Origin: Streptomyces sp. JH14
Lineage (GTDB): Bacteria > Actinomycetota > Actinomycetes > Streptomycetales > Streptomycetaceae
DNA: 64,000 bases
Assembly: GCF_029428675.1 (NCBI RefSeq)
Contig: NZ_JAJNEL010000001.1
Span: forward strand, 4,836,001-4,900,000
Direction: 5' to 3'
Positions 53,381 through 62,020 of this stretch are shown here, one piece after another (the stretch's first letter is position 1; each line of letters opens with the position of its first letter). Under the pieces are notes generated by a model. The model did not search any database. It saw only the letters and a list, made by a program, of their open reading frames with translations, and was not told the DNA's origin. The position numbers and the translations under genes are program-made.

Positions 53381-54349
53381 TCACACAATCACACGCAGTG
53401 CACGGCGTACGCCTGTGAACGCCACACTCGTACGCAGGCCCAGGTGGTCACCGTCCATCTGGAACGGCAGTGGAACCTTTGAATGCAAGGTGAAGTCCGT
53501 GAGGTCGTGAAGTGAAACGGCGTGCTTCCCCTGCGGGCCCTTGTCGGGGCTGGAAGTGAGCAGCTGGGTGCCGTACCGGGCGACCGCGGGGGTGGAGAGA
53601 CGCTTCAGCCCGAGGACGTCCAGGGCGGTGTCGAACGAGGCCTTCGGGGACGCGAATATGGGGCGATTCCCCAGGTAGGTCCAGGGTGCCGTGTTGGAGA
53701 TTATGGACAGCGCGAGGTCGGTGACCGGATCCTCGCCCGGGACCTGCAGCGTGATCGTCCCGTGTCGCCGGTGCGGTTCCTCCAGGAACTGCCGGACCAC
53801 CTGGCGTACGTACAGCGCATGGGTGGACCGCTTGCCGCGTTCGCGTTTCTGCTCGACCCGGCCGACCACGCCCGCGTCGAATCCGAGACCGGCACAGAAC
53901 GTGAACCAGCGTGCGGGGACCGACTCGTCCTCGGTGCCGGGCGTGCCGGCCGCGAGCCCCAGGCCGACCGTGCGTTCGGTCCGGTTGGCGAGCGCGTCCA
54001 GGATGGCGCCGGTCGCCTCCACCGCGTCATTGGGCAGACCCAGGGCGCGGGCGAAGACATTGGTGGAGCCGCCGGGCACCACGGCCAGGCGCGGCAGGCT
54101 GTCGAGGTCGGGACCGTTGTGGAGCAGGCCGTTGACGACCTCGTTGACCGTGCCGTCGCCGCCGAGGGCGACGACCAGATCGATTTCGTCGGAGTCGGCG
54201 GCCCGTCGGCCCAGGTCACGGGCGTGCCCGCGGTACTCCGTGGTCACGGCCTCCAGCTTCATCTCGCTGGCGAGCGCGTGGATGAGCACGTCACGGGTCC
54301 GCGCACTGGTGGTGGTAGCAGCTGGATTGACCACAAGGAGTGCGCGCAT
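53381..54349 (-). CDS. diacylglycerol kinase/lipid kinase family protein
   Basis: A 322-residue soluble kinase of the DagK/YegS type. GGDGTVNEVVNGL is the nucleotide-binding motif and PGGSTNVFARALGLPNDAVEA follows. The C-terminal beta-sandwich holds the lipid-binding region. Such enzymes phosphorylate diacylglycerol or related lipids in phospholipid turnover; the lipid here is unknown. Gene starts at MRALLVVNPAATTTSAR. It lies between wblE and a small membrane-protein gene. Confidence 0.85.
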   Translation of the reverse strand: MRALLVVNPAATTTSARTRDVLIHALASEMKLEAVTTEYRGHARDLGRRAADSDEIDLVVALGGDGTVNEVVNGLLHNGPDLDSLPRLAVVPGGSTNVFARALGLPNDAVEATGAILDALANRTERTVGLGLAAGTPGTEDESVPARWFTFCAGLGFDAGVVGRVEQKRERGKRSTHALYVRQVVRQFLEEPHRRHGTITLQVPGEDPVTDLALSIISNTAPWTYLGNRPIFASPKASFDTALDVLGLKRLSTPAVARYGTQLLTSSPDKGPQGKHAVSLHDLTDFTLHSKVPLPFQMDGDHLGLRTSVAFTGVRRALRVIV

Positions 54350-54502
54350 GACCGCCAGACTACCTACCGCGCGGTATCGGTCTGAAGCCCTGGCCCATCA
54401 TCTTCACGCTCGGTGACGACCCGGGCGCGAGGGGCTGCGCCGCCGCGCTCCGATCCGGACCCCGGCTTCGCTTTCGCAGCGCGGGGATGCCAACCTGCAA
54501 GG

Positions 54503-54952
54503 GTGAGTACTCAGCAGAACACGCCGTCCCCGTCGCCCGCGATCGAGCCGGCGAAGCCGGCCAGGATCGCCCTCGTGGCGGGACTGAGCGCCCTCGAAGG
54601 GGCGGCGCTCGCTCTCGGCGGGATGTACATGCTGGTCATGGGCCTGCTCGGTCGGCCGGACAGCCCGCAGCAGGCGGAGATGGGCGGCCTCACGCTGATC
54701 GTGCTCGGACTGATCCCGCTGTTCGCCGCCCGCGGGCTGCTGCGGCGGCGCAGCTGGAGCCGGGGCCCGGCGCTGATCACGCAGATCATCGCGCTGCCGG
54801 TGGCCTGGACGCTGCTGCGCTCGCACGGCGCGCTCATCCCGGCGGGCATCGCCCTGGCCGCGGTGGCGCTGACCGCACTGGTGCAGCTGGTCAGGCCGGC
54901 GACCAGGGAGGCGCTGGGCATCCAGGGGCCGCGCGCGACGCCGGAGGCGTGA
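54503..54952 (+). CDS. conserved four-helix membrane protein
   Basis: A 149-residue integral membrane protein with four hydrophobic helices (IALVAGLSALEGAALALGG, GLTLIVLGLIPLFAARGL, ITQIIALPVAWTLLR, AGIALAAVALTALVQLV), a Pro/Ser-rich cytoplasmic N-terminus and a short tail. I do not recognise a named family. GTG 54503 has AAGGG directly upstream and no good ribosome spacing, so the start is a judgement. It is divergent from the lipid kinase gene and convergent with the sigH-like gene. Confidence 0.72.
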   Translation: MSTQQNTPSPSPAIEPAKPARIALVAGLSALEGAALALGGMYMLVMGLLGRPDSPQQAEMGGLTLIVLGLIPLFAARGLLRRRSWSRGPALITQIIALPVAWTLLRSHGALIPAGIALAAVALTALVQLVRPATREALGIQGPRATPEA

Positions 54953-55045
54953 CGCCGGACGTGCGGCGACCCGGCCGGTGACGGCGGACGTGCATCGCGC
55001 GGCAACCGGACGTGCCCGCGCGCGAAGCTGGATGCGCCGCGCCCG

Positions 55046-55993
55046 CTACTCCTCGACGAGCAGCCGTTCGCGCAGCTGGGCCAGAGTGCGGGCCAGCAGG
55101 CGCGAGACATGCATCTGGGAGATGCCCACCTCCTGCGCGATCTGCGACTGCGTCATGTTGCCGAAGAACCGGAGCAGCAGGATGCGCTTCTCCCGCGGCG
55201 GCAGATCCTCCAGCAGCGGCTTCAGCGACTCCCGGTACTCGACACCCTCCAGCGCCTCGTCCTCGGAGCCCAGGGTGTCCGCCACCGCCGGGGACTCGTC
55301 GTCCGTGTCCGGCACGTCCAGCGAGAGCGTGCTGTAGGCATTGGCCGATTCCAGGCCCTCCAGGACCTCTTCCTCGGAGATGCCGAGCCGCTCCGCCAGC
55401 TCATGGACCGTGGGCGACCGGCCGTGCTGCTGGGAGAGCTCCGCGGTGGCCGTGGTGAGCGAGAGACGCAGCTCCTGCAGCCTGCGCGGTACCCGCACCG
55501 CCCAGCCCTTGTCCCGGAAGTGGCGCTTGATCTCGCCCACGACCGTCGGCGTCGCGTACGTGGAGAACTCGACGCCCCGGTCCGGGTCGAACCGGTCCAC
55601 CGACTTGATCAGGCCGATCGTGGCGACCTGCGTCAGATCGTCCAGCGGCTCGCCGCGATTGCGGAACCGGCGGGCCAGATGCTCCACGAGCGGCAGATGC
55701 ATCCGCACCAGCCGGTTGCGCAGCTCGGCCTTCTCCGGCGAGCCGTCCGGGAGCTTCCGCAGCTCGATGAAGAGCGCCCGCGCCCCGCTGCGGTCATGTG
55801 GATCGTGGTGTCCGTGCTCGCTCATCTGGCCTGCCCGCTCCGCCTGCTCCACCGCGACCGTACGGACCACCGGCTCGTCCGCCCCGTCCTCCGGATGGGG
55901 CAGCGCCTGCTGATCGGGGATGCCTGCCGGTCGCACCACCCCTGGTCGGATCGTCTCGTCCCGCACAGGACCGTCCCCGTTCCCGTTGCTCAC
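55046..55993 (-). CDS. sigH: SigF/SigB-family sigma factor, SigH-like
   Basis: A 315-residue group 3 sigma factor of the SigB/SigF type. Region 2 contains HLPLVEHLARRFRNRGEPLDDLTQVATIGLIKSVDRFDP and FSTYATPTVVGEIKRHFRDKGW; regions 3-4 have RSPTVHELAERLGISEEEV and MTQSQIAQEVGISQMHVSRLL. A 75-residue acidic/Pro-rich N-terminus precedes region 2. The GTG overlaps the anti-sigma stop by four bases. In S. coelicolor this locus is sigH, controlling osmotic stress and septation, with multiple N-terminal isoforms; internal starts may do the same here. Confidence 0.88.
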   Translation of the reverse strand: MSNGNGDGPVRDETIRPGVVRPAGIPDQQALPHPEDGADEPVVRTVAVEQAERAGQMSEHGHHDPHDRSGARALFIELRKLPDGSPEKAELRNRLVRMHLPLVEHLARRFRNRGEPLDDLTQVATIGLIKSVDRFDPDRGVEFSTYATPTVVGEIKRHFRDKGWAVRVPRRLQELRLSLTTATAELSQQHGRSPTVHELAERLGISEEEVLEGLESANAYSTLSLDVPDTDDESPAVADTLGSEDEALEGVEYRESLKPLLEDLPPREKRILLLRFFGNMTQSQIAQEVGISQMHVSRLLARTLAQLRERLLVEE

Positions 55994-56403
55994 GCCGGCC
56001 CGGGTCCCGCGCCGCGCTGTTTGTACAGGCTGATGCTGACCGTACGGTCATCGGCGACCGTGGAGTCGACCTTGCCGGCCAGTGCGGAGAGCACCGTCCA
56101 GGCGAAGGTGTCACGCTCCGGGGCCCTGCCGTCCGTCGTCGGGGCCGCCACCGTCACTTCGAGAGAGTCGTCGACGAGCCGGAAGACGCAGCTGAGGACG
56201 GAGCCCGGCACGGCCTGCTGCAGCAGGATCGCGCAGGCCTCGTCGACCGCGATACGGAGATCCTCGATCTCGTCGAGAGTGAAGTCCAAACGCGCTGCGA
56301 GACCGGCCGTGGCCGTACGCAGCACGGACAGGTAGGCACCCGCAGCGGGCAGCCGGACTTCCACGAAGTCCTGATTCCCGGGCTCGCCTGCGATCTGGGA
56401 CAC
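55990..56403 (-). CDS. SpoIIAB/RsbW-like anti-sigma factor (UshX/PrsH)
   Basis: A 137-residue HATPase-fold anti-sigma factor with the ATP-binding core (DEIEDLRIAVDEACAILL) and the segment FAWTVLSALAGKVDSTV. It should bind and block the downstream SigH. GTG 56403 has GGAGG five bases upstream and gives the 137-residue length remembered for the S. coelicolor protein. Further in-frame starts reach to 56607 but cover poorly conserved sequence. It is the first gene of the operon and is coupled by GTGA to the sigma gene. Its own antagonist gene is not in the window. Confidence 0.86.
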   Translation of the reverse strand: MSQIAGEPGNQDFVEVRLPAAGAYLSVLRTATAGLAARLDFTLDEIEDLRIAVDEACAILLQQAVPGSVLSCVFRLVDDSLEVTVAAPTTDGRAPERDTFAWTVLSALAGKVDSTVADDRTVSISLYKQRGAGPGPA

Positions 56404-56544
56404 CCTCACCTCCAAGGTGGCACAAACTCTTTCGAGGGCCCGGGAGGGTGCCCCGGAGCCATGCGGTACGTCTTCGGTACTTGGTCCGGCGACGCTATCG
56501 CGATCCATGATGCCGTGTCGCCCGTACCCCATCCCGCGACTGTC

Positions 56545-56565
56545 ACTCATGGTAAGCCCATGAGT
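56545..56565 (-). promoter_or_regulatory. palindrome upstream of the anti-sigma/sigH operon
   Basis: ACTCATGG-TAAGC-CCATGAGT is a perfect eight-base inverted repeat with five-base centre, about 140 bases before the GTG. The regulator is unknown. The remaining leader (56404-56634) has no gene. Confidence 0.45.
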
Positions 56566-56634
56566 ACACACAGTGGCTAGAGGGCTGCGACGGTCAATTG
56601 CGAACAACCGGCGCCGGTTTGACGTACCCAGACG

Positions 56635-56895
56635 TCAGACGATCGAACCGTCCTCGAAGCACCAGCGCCAGTTTTCGCCCACCTCGAAGCTCCGCATGAC
56701 CGGATGGCCGGTTTCCTTGAAGTGCCCCGTGGCGTGCTGCAGGGGTGACGAATCACAGCAGCCGACGTGGCCGCAGGTCAGGCAGAGGCGCAGCTGTACG
56801 GGGTGGGTGCCCGCGGCAAGGCATTCGGGACACGTGGCGCTGAGCGGGGCGGGCTCGGCGCGCGGCAGTTCGAGAACGTGCGGGCACTCCATCAT
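56635..56895 (-). CDS. UBP-type zinc finger protein
   Basis: An 86-residue protein that is essentially one ZnF-UBP domain. Zinc ligands are in CPHV, CPEC, LCLTCGHVGCCDSSPLQHATGHFKETGHPV, with the family's C and H pattern complete. Such domains in eukaryotes bind ubiquitin C-termini; the bacterial role is unknown. No ribosome site precedes the ATG at 56895, but TAACCT stands seven bases upstream, fitting a -10 of a leaderless gene. ATG 56892 is also possible. It is divergent from the antiporter gene. Confidence 0.85.
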   Translation of the reverse strand: MMECPHVLELPRAEPAPLSATCPECLAAGTHPVQLRLCLTCGHVGCCDSSPLQHATGHFKETGHPVMRSFEVGENWRWCFEDGSIV

Positions 56896-56930
56896 GATTG
56901 TCAGGTTACGACGGATGTGAGGACGGTGAG

Positions 56931-58541
56931 ATGGACGCATTGCCCCTGGTGGCACTGGTCGCGGCCAGTGCGGCGATCGCGGGGGCCGCCCGCCGCACCC
57001 CGGTGCCCGCCCCCCTGATGCTGGTCGCCGTGGGGCTGCTCGCCTCCTACCTGCCGGGCATTCCCACGTACACCCTGGACGCGCACATCGTCCTGCCCCT
57101 GCTGCTGCCGCCGCTGCTCTACACGGCCGCGGTCGACAGCTCGTACCTCGACCTGCGGGCCAACGTCCGGCCGATCGCCCTGCTCTCCGTCGGCTATGTC
57201 CTCTTCGCGACCTTCGCCGTCGGCTGGCTGGCGTACTGGATGGTGCCCGACCTGCCGTTGACCGCCGCGCTGGTGCTGGGCGCCGTCATCGCGCCGCCGG
57301 ACGCCGTCACGGCGGCCGCCATCGCCCGCCGGGTCGGGCTGCCCTCCCGGGTCACGACCATCCTGCAGGGCGAGTCCCTGGTCAACGACGCGACCGCGAT
57401 CACCGCCTACAAGGTGGTGCTGGCCGCCGCCGTCGGTGAGGGCGTCAGCTGGGGCGCCGGGATCGCGGAGTTCCTGGTCGCGGCGGTCGGCGGTGTCGGG
57501 GTCGGCCTGGTGCTGATGGTGCCGCTGCACTGGCTCCGTACCCACCTCAAGGAGCCGCTGCTGCAGAACACCCTGTCGCTGCTGATCCCCTTCGTGGCGT
57601 ACGCGGCGGCGGAACGCGTGCACGCCTCCGGAGTGCTCGCCGTGGTCGTCGTCGCGCTCTATCTGGGGCACCGCGCCTGGCAGGTCGACTTCGCGACCCG
57701 GCTCCAGGAGGCGGCCGTGTGGAAGATGGTCGCGTTCATCCTGGAGTCGGCGGTCTTCGCGCTGATCGGACTGCAGCTGCCCTTCGTGCTGAAGGGGCTC
57801 GGTGCGTACGCCGTCGGACAGGCGCTCTGGTACGCGGTGGCCGTATTCCTCGCCGTCGTCGTGGTCCGCTTCATCTGGGTGTACCCGAGCACCTACCTGC
57901 CGGCTCTGCTGTCGAAGCGGATCAGGGAACGCGAGCCCGCGATCGCCTGGACCTCGCCGCTGATCGTCGGCTGGGCCGGGATGCGCGGCGTCGTCTCGCT
58001 CGCCATCGCCTTCTCCATCCCCCTGGTGACGACGGCCGGCGAGGACTTCCCGGCCCGGAACCTGGTGCTCTTCCTGACCTTCACCACCGTCATCGGCACC
58101 CTGGTCATCCAGGGGCTCACCCTGCCCCTCCTGGTGCGGATCCTGAAGCTCCCGGGACGCGACCCGAAGGTCGAGACCCTGGCCGAGGCGCAGGCCCAGA
58201 GCGAGGCGTCCGCGGCCGCCGATGCGCGCCTGGAGGAGCTGCTCGCCGACCCGCGCAACCGTCTGCCCGAACCGCTCGCCGAACGGCTGCGCAATGTCCT
58301 GGAGCGGCGTCGGAACTCCGTGTGGGAGCGGCTCGGCGCGGCCAACCCGCTGACCGGCGAGTCGGCCGACGACACCTACCGGCGCCTCGCCCGCGAAATG
58401 ATCGACGCCGAGCGCACGGTCTTCGTACGGCTGCGGGACGAGCGGCGGATCGACGACGAGATGCTCCGGAACCTGCTGCGGCGGCTGGACCTGGAGGAGG
58501 CGGCGGCCTACCGCGAGGAGTCCGAGGCCCCCCAGGGCTGA
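56931..58541 (+). CDS. CPA1-type Na+/H+ antiporter
   Basis: A 536-residue antiporter with about 12 helices and a ~110-residue cytoplasmic C-terminus. The ion-binding motif region is in AVIAPPDAVTAAAI and GESLVNDATAITAYKVV (Asp/Asn-Asp), with GWAGMRGVVSLAIAF near the end, as in NhaP/YjcE proteins. It exchanges sodium or potassium for protons to hold pH. ATG 56931 is preceded by GAGG. The last 34 bases overlap the convergent deaminase-family gene. Confidence 0.88.
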   Translation: MDALPLVALVAASAAIAGAARRTPVPAPLMLVAVGLLASYLPGIPTYTLDAHIVLPLLLPPLLYTAAVDSSYLDLRANVRPIALLSVGYVLFATFAVGWLAYWMVPDLPLTAALVLGAVIAPPDAVTAAAIARRVGLPSRVTTILQGESLVNDATAITAYKVVLAAAVGEGVSWGAGIAEFLVAAVGGVGVGLVLMVPLHWLRTHLKEPLLQNTLSLLIPFVAYAAAERVHASGVLAVVVVALYLGHRAWQVDFATRLQEAAVWKMVAFILESAVFALIGLQLPFVLKGLGAYAVGQALWYAVAVFLAVVVVRFIWVYPSTYLPALLSKRIREREPAIAWTSPLIVGWAGMRGVVSLAIAFSIPLVTTAGEDFPARNLVLFLTFTTVIGTLVIQGLTLPLLVRILKLPGRDPKVETLAEAQAQSEASAAADARLEELLADPRNRLPEPLAERLRNVLERRRNSVWERLGAANPLTGESADDTYRRLAREMIDAERTVFVRLRDERRIDDEMLRNLLRRLDLEEAAAYREESEAPQG

Positions 58542-59425
58542 CCCGTGACGACAGCGACGAGCCTGGTCCCCGGGGCGAACGCGCCCTCCCGGGCCAGGAC
58601 GGTCAGCCCGTACAGCAGCTTGGCGACGTAGAGCCGCTCGACGGGCAGCCCGTGGCGCTCCTCGAAGTCGTCGGCGAAGGCGTGCAGCTCGCCGGTCGTA
58701 CGGGCGTAGCCGCCGAAGGCGAAGCGTTCGTCCAGGGACCACGCCCCGGCGGGCCCGCCGAACGCCTCCCGCTGCAGCTCCCGTACCGCGTCCCCCAGGA
58801 AGCCCCCGCGCAGCACCGGGATGCCGAGCGCCCGCTGCCCCGGTGCGAGGCCGGCGGCGAGACCGGCGAGGGTGCCACCGGTGCCGCAGGCCACCGCGAC
58901 CACGTCGGCCACACCGTGCAGCTCCCGCCCGAGCGCTGTACAGCCCTGTGCGGCCAGGGCGTTGCTGCCACCCTCCGGGACGACGCTGCACTCCCCGTAG
59001 CCGCTCAGCAGCCGCTCCAGGACCGCCGGATCGGTCTTTGCGCGGTACGTCGCGCGGTCCACGAAGTGCAGGCGCATACCGTCCTGCGCGCACTGCGCCA
59101 GCGACGGGTTGAGCGGCCGGCCGGCCAGCTCGTCGCCGCGTACGACGCCGATGGTGGGGAAGCCGAGCAGTCGGCCGGCGGCGGCGGTGGCGCGCAGATG
59201 GTTGGAGTAGGCGCCGCCGAAGGTCAGCACGGTGCGCCCGGCGGCATCCGCCAGATTGGGGGCGAGTTTGCGCCATTTGTTGCCCGGCAGATCCGGGTGG
59301 ATCAGATCGTCGCGTTTGAGCAGGAGCTGTACGCCGTGCCGGGCGAAGCGCTCGTCCTCGGCCGGCTGCAGGGGTGACGGGAGCACCGGCTGCAGCCGGG
59401 AGAGTTCGAGAGGGTCGCAGGGCAT
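58508..59425 (-). CDS. PLP-dependent ACC deaminase/D-cysteine desulfhydrase family
   Basis: A 305-residue fold-II PLP enzyme. The Lys that binds the cofactor is in PGNKWRKLAPNL, followed by LTFGGAYSNHLRATAAAG, the Ser/Asn-His motif that distinguishes this family. ACGTGGTLAGLAAGL holds the phosphate group. Either aminocyclopropane-carboxylate deaminase or D-cysteine desulfhydrase activity is possible and sequence alone cannot decide. Its 3' end overlaps the antiporter gene on the other strand by 34 bases. Confidence 0.82.
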   Translation of the reverse strand: MPCDPLELSRLQPVLPSPLQPAEDERFARHGVQLLLKRDDLIHPDLPGNKWRKLAPNLADAAGRTVLTFGGAYSNHLRATAAAGRLLGFPTIGVVRGDELAGRPLNPSLAQCAQDGMRLHFVDRATYRAKTDPAVLERLLSGYGECSVVPEGGSNALAAQGCTALGRELHGVADVVAVACGTGGTLAGLAAGLAPGQRALGIPVLRGGFLGDAVRELQREAFGGPAGAWSLDERFAFGGYARTTGELHAFADDFEERHGLPVERLYVAKLLYGLTVLAREGAFAPGTRLVAVVTGQPWGASDSSR

Positions 59426-59509
59426 GCGCCCATTGTCGCCCGGTGCAGCCGCCGCCTCGACGGCCGCTGCCCGGTTGCCCGCCGCCTGTGTTCGCAGGCG
59501 GGCGTGCGG

Positions 59510-60100
59510 CTACTTCAGGCGGTCGTGGATCCGGGCCCGCATGGAGTCCATCGTGAAGCCGCGCGGATCGATCTTGCCGGGCTGCCACTCCTTGTGGCCG
59601 ATGACGGAGCGGGAGGTCCAGCCGTGGTGGCGGCAGACCGCGGCGGCCGCCCGCTCGATGGCTTCGAGCTGGGCGTCGGGCCAGGGGTCCTCGCCGTCGC
59701 CGAGGTTCTCGCACTCGAAACCGTAGAAGTGCCTGTTCCCGTCGGTGTTGGCCTCGTTGTCGGACGGCAGGCGCTTCTCGGCGACGACGGCGCGCAGGAC
59801 GTCGTCGTCGCCGAGTCCGGCGTGGTTGGTGCGGCCGTAGCCGACCAGGTGGACCCGGCCGTCCTTGGCGATCACACCGTGACACAGCGGGCCGGGCAGC
59901 TCCGGGTAGCCGTCGCGGCAGATCCGGACGGTGGCCGCGGTGCCGCTGGTGACCGTGTGGTGGATCATCACGCCGTTCACGGGGCCCCACGGGCCCTTGT
60001 GGTTGCGGTTGTGCGTACGCCAGTCGCCCACCTGGACGACGGTGAGCCCTTCGTTCCTCAGGGCTGTCAGGAAGGTGCTCGCGGACATGGGGGTGGACAT
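59510..60100 (-). CDS. N-acetylmuramoyl-L-alanine amidase (Amidase_2)
   Basis: A 196-residue zinc amidase of the T7-lysozyme/PGRP fold, cleaving the lactyl-amide bond of peptidoglycan. Zinc and catalytic positions are in VMIHHTVTSG, GFECENLG and VIGHKEWQPGKIDPRGF. No signal peptide or membrane helix is visible, so the protein should stay inside unless released by lysis or an unconventional route. ATG 60100 has GGAG six bases upstream. It lies alone between two unrelated genes. Confidence 0.85.
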   Translation of the reverse strand: MSTPMSASTFLTALRNEGLTVVQVGDWRTHNRNHKGPWGPVNGVMIHHTVTSGTAATVRICRDGYPELPGPLCHGVIAKDGRVHLVGYGRTNHAGLGDDDVLRAVVAEKRLPSDNEANTDGNRHFYGFECENLGDGEDPWPDAQLEAIERAAAAVCRHHGWTSRSVIGHKEWQPGKIDPRGFTMDSMRARIHDRLK

Positions 60101-60238
60101 GGCCGACTCCTTGGGGCGTGGGGGGAGAGAGTCCGTACTCCGCTTGTACCGGAGCGTCGGCCTCCGGGCCATCCCCACCCGCGCTGTTCGGGAGTTGTGC
60201 GAGCCGATCCGGTCAATTGCGCTCTCCCCCAGCGAGGT

Positions 60239-61435
60239 TCAGCCCCGGGCGAGCCACAGGTCGGGGCCGAACACCTCGTAATGGATGTCGGCCGCCGCGA
60301 CGCCCTTGGCCAGCAGCTGGGTGCGCACGGCCCGCATGAAGGGCAGCGGACCGCAGAGGTACGCATGCGTACCGGACGGGACCGCCAGTCCGCTCAGGTC
60401 GACCAGGCCGGTGCGGTCGGCGCGGTGGCCGGGCTCGGGGTTCTCGTACCAGAAGTGCGCGACGGCGTCCGGGAGTTTGCCGGTGAGCAGGGTGTGGTCG
60501 GTGCGCAGCGCGTGGTCGGCGGGGGAGCGGTCGCCGTGCACGACGGTGATCGGGGCCCTGTGGCCGGTGGCCGCCAGGTGCTCCAGCATCGACAGCATCG
60601 GGGTGCAGCCGATGCCCGCGGAGGCGAGCAGCAGCGGGGCGTCGGCGGCGTCGAGCACCAGATCGCCGTACGGGGCGGAGACCCGCAGCCGGTCGCCGGC
60701 CCGGGTGCGGGCGTGCAGCTGCGCCGAGACCTCGCCGTCGGGGGCGCCACCGCCGTGCACCCGCTTGACGGTGATCGAGCGCAGCGGCGAGCCGGGGGCG
60801 CAGGAGAGGCTGTACTGACGAATCTGGCGGGCCCCGTCGGGGAGTTCGACCTGTACGGAGACGTACTGGCCGGGCCGGAAGGCGGGGGCGGGCGCACCGT
60901 CGGCCGGGCGGAGCTGGAAGGTGGCCACGTCCGCGGTCTCCTCGATCCGGGCGGTGACTTCCCACTCGCGCCACACGTCACCGGCGACGACGCCCTGCTG
61001 TGCGTACAGCCGGTCCTCGATGGAGATCAGGGCGTTGGCCATCAGCCAGTAGACCTCGTCCCAGGCGGCCGCGACCTCCGGGGTGACCGCGTCGCCGAGC
61101 ACCTCGGCGATGGCGGCGAAGAGATGGGTGTGCACGACGTCGTACTGGGCGGCGGTCACGCCGAGCGAGGCGTGCTTGTGGGCGATCCGGCTCAGCATCA
61201 CGTCGGGGCGGGTGTCCGGGTGCTCGACGAGTTGCGTCGCGAAGGCGGCGATGGACCCGGCGAGAGCCTGACGCTGGGCGCCGGACGCCTGGTTGCCACG
61301 GTTGAACAGGTCGCGCAGCAGCTCGGGATGGGCGGCGAACAACTTCCGGTAGAAGAGGTCGGCGATGTCCCCGATGGCTGCGCCGACGGCGGGGAGGGTG
61401 GCACGGACGGTGGCGGTCGACGGCTCGGAGAGCAT
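60239..61435 (-). CDS. hmp: flavohaemoglobin, nitric oxide dioxygenase
   Basis: A 398-residue enzyme that turns nitric oxide into nitrate using NADPH and oxygen. The globin domain (residues ~1-140) has distal Tyr in DLFYRKLF and the proximal His in IAHKHASLGV. The FAD domain has RQYSLSCAPG and the NAD domain has ASAGIGCTPMLSMLEHLAA and CGPLPFM. The ATG has GAGGAG upstream. An NsrR-like operator covers its promoter and the NsrR gene lies 93 bases upstream on the same strand, forming a nitric-oxide-sensing unit. Confidence 0.92.
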   Translation of the reverse strand: MLSEPSTATVRATLPAVGAAIGDIADLFYRKLFAAHPELLRDLFNRGNQASGAQRQALAGSIAAFATQLVEHPDTRPDVMLSRIAHKHASLGVTAAQYDVVHTHLFAAIAEVLGDAVTPEVAAAWDEVYWLMANALISIEDRLYAQQGVVAGDVWREWEVTARIEETADVATFQLRPADGAPAPAFRPGQYVSVQVELPDGARQIRQYSLSCAPGSPLRSITVKRVHGGGAPDGEVSAQLHARTRAGDRLRVSAPYGDLVLDAADAPLLLASAGIGCTPMLSMLEHLAATGHRAPITVVHGDRSPADHALRTDHTLLTGKLPDAVAHFWYENPEPGHRADRTGLVDLSGLAVPSGTHAYLCGPLPFMRAVRTQLLAKGVAAADIHYEVFGPDLWLARG

Positions 61436-61455
61436 CGGGCGGACTCCTCGAATTG

Positions 61456-61478
61456 AATTGGTATCTGGGATGCGTATT
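61456..61478 (-). promoter_or_regulatory. NsrR-like operator upstream of hmp
   Basis: A 23-base element agrees at 17 of 23 positions with the S. coelicolor hmpA2-type NsrR site as I recall it (outer AA...TT ends, GCATC and AGAT inner blocks). It ends 21 bases before the hmp ATG. Confidence 0.65.
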
Positions 61479-61527
61479 TTTGTTGGCACGCGGCCCCGGC
61501 GCGGGAGTGGCCCGTTCCGGGAGGGGG

Positions 61528-61977
61528 TCAGTCGGTGGCCGGGCGCCCGCTGCTGATGCCGATCAGCAGTGGACCCGTGGGAGAGGCGACGAGGTCGGCG
61601 ACGGTGATCGGGTCGAGTGAGGCGTAGAAGGCCTCCTGTGCCCGGTGCAGCGCACCGCGCAGCCGGCAGGCCGAGCGCAGCGGGCAGGGCGTGCTGCCTT
61701 CGCACTCGACGACGTCGCCGGGTCCTTCGAGCTCGCGGACGAGTCCGCCGATCGAGGCGGACCGGCCGGATCCGGTGAGCGTGAGCCCACCGCCGCGGCC
61801 GCGGCGCGCCTCGACCAGGCCGAGGTGCTGAAGCCGGGCGACCACCTTCGCGGCGTGGGTGTACGGCACCTGCATGGTCGCCGCCACCTCCCGGGTGGTC
61901 GGCGGATCCTCGTCCGTCACGACGGCGAGGCGCATCAGTACGCGCAGCGCCACGTCGGTGAATCTCGTCAGCCGCAT
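61528..61977 (-). CDS. nsrR: Rrf2-family nitric-oxide-sensing repressor NsrR
   Basis: A 149-residue Rrf2-family regulator with a winged helix (TTREVAATMQVPYTHAAKVVARL) and three Cys ligands at about residues 92, 98 and 104 (VECEGSTPCPLRSACRL) for a [4Fe-4S] cluster. S. coelicolor NsrR has the same Cys spacing one residue further on and represses hmpA genes and itself until nitric oxide destroys the cluster. It lies directly before hmp. ATG 61977 lacks a clear ribosome site. Confidence 0.9.
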   Translation of the reverse strand: MRLTRFTDVALRVLMRLAVVTDEDPPTTREVAATMQVPYTHAAKVVARLQHLGLVEARRGRGGGLTLTGSGRSASIGGLVRELEGPGDVVECEGSTPCPLRSACRLRGALHRAQEAFYASLDPITVADLVASPTGPLLIGISSGRPATD

Positions 61978-61989
61978 GACGGCCACGGT

Positions 61990-62020
61990 AGATAACTTGC
62001 ATCGAGTATGCAAATTATCT
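61990..62020 (-). promoter_or_regulatory. NsrR autoregulatory palindrome
   Basis: AGATAACTTGCAT and its complement ATGCAAATTATCT, 13-base arms with one mismatch, flank a five-base centre just before nsrR. The core 61994-62016 has the AAC...ATT end pattern of NsrR sites. Confidence 0.7.

Noticed and set aside
56901..59990. 1029-codon minus-strand frame across the antiporter and PLP-enzyme genes
   Set aside because: It runs antisense to one well-supported gene and out of frame with another, with no recognisable domain.
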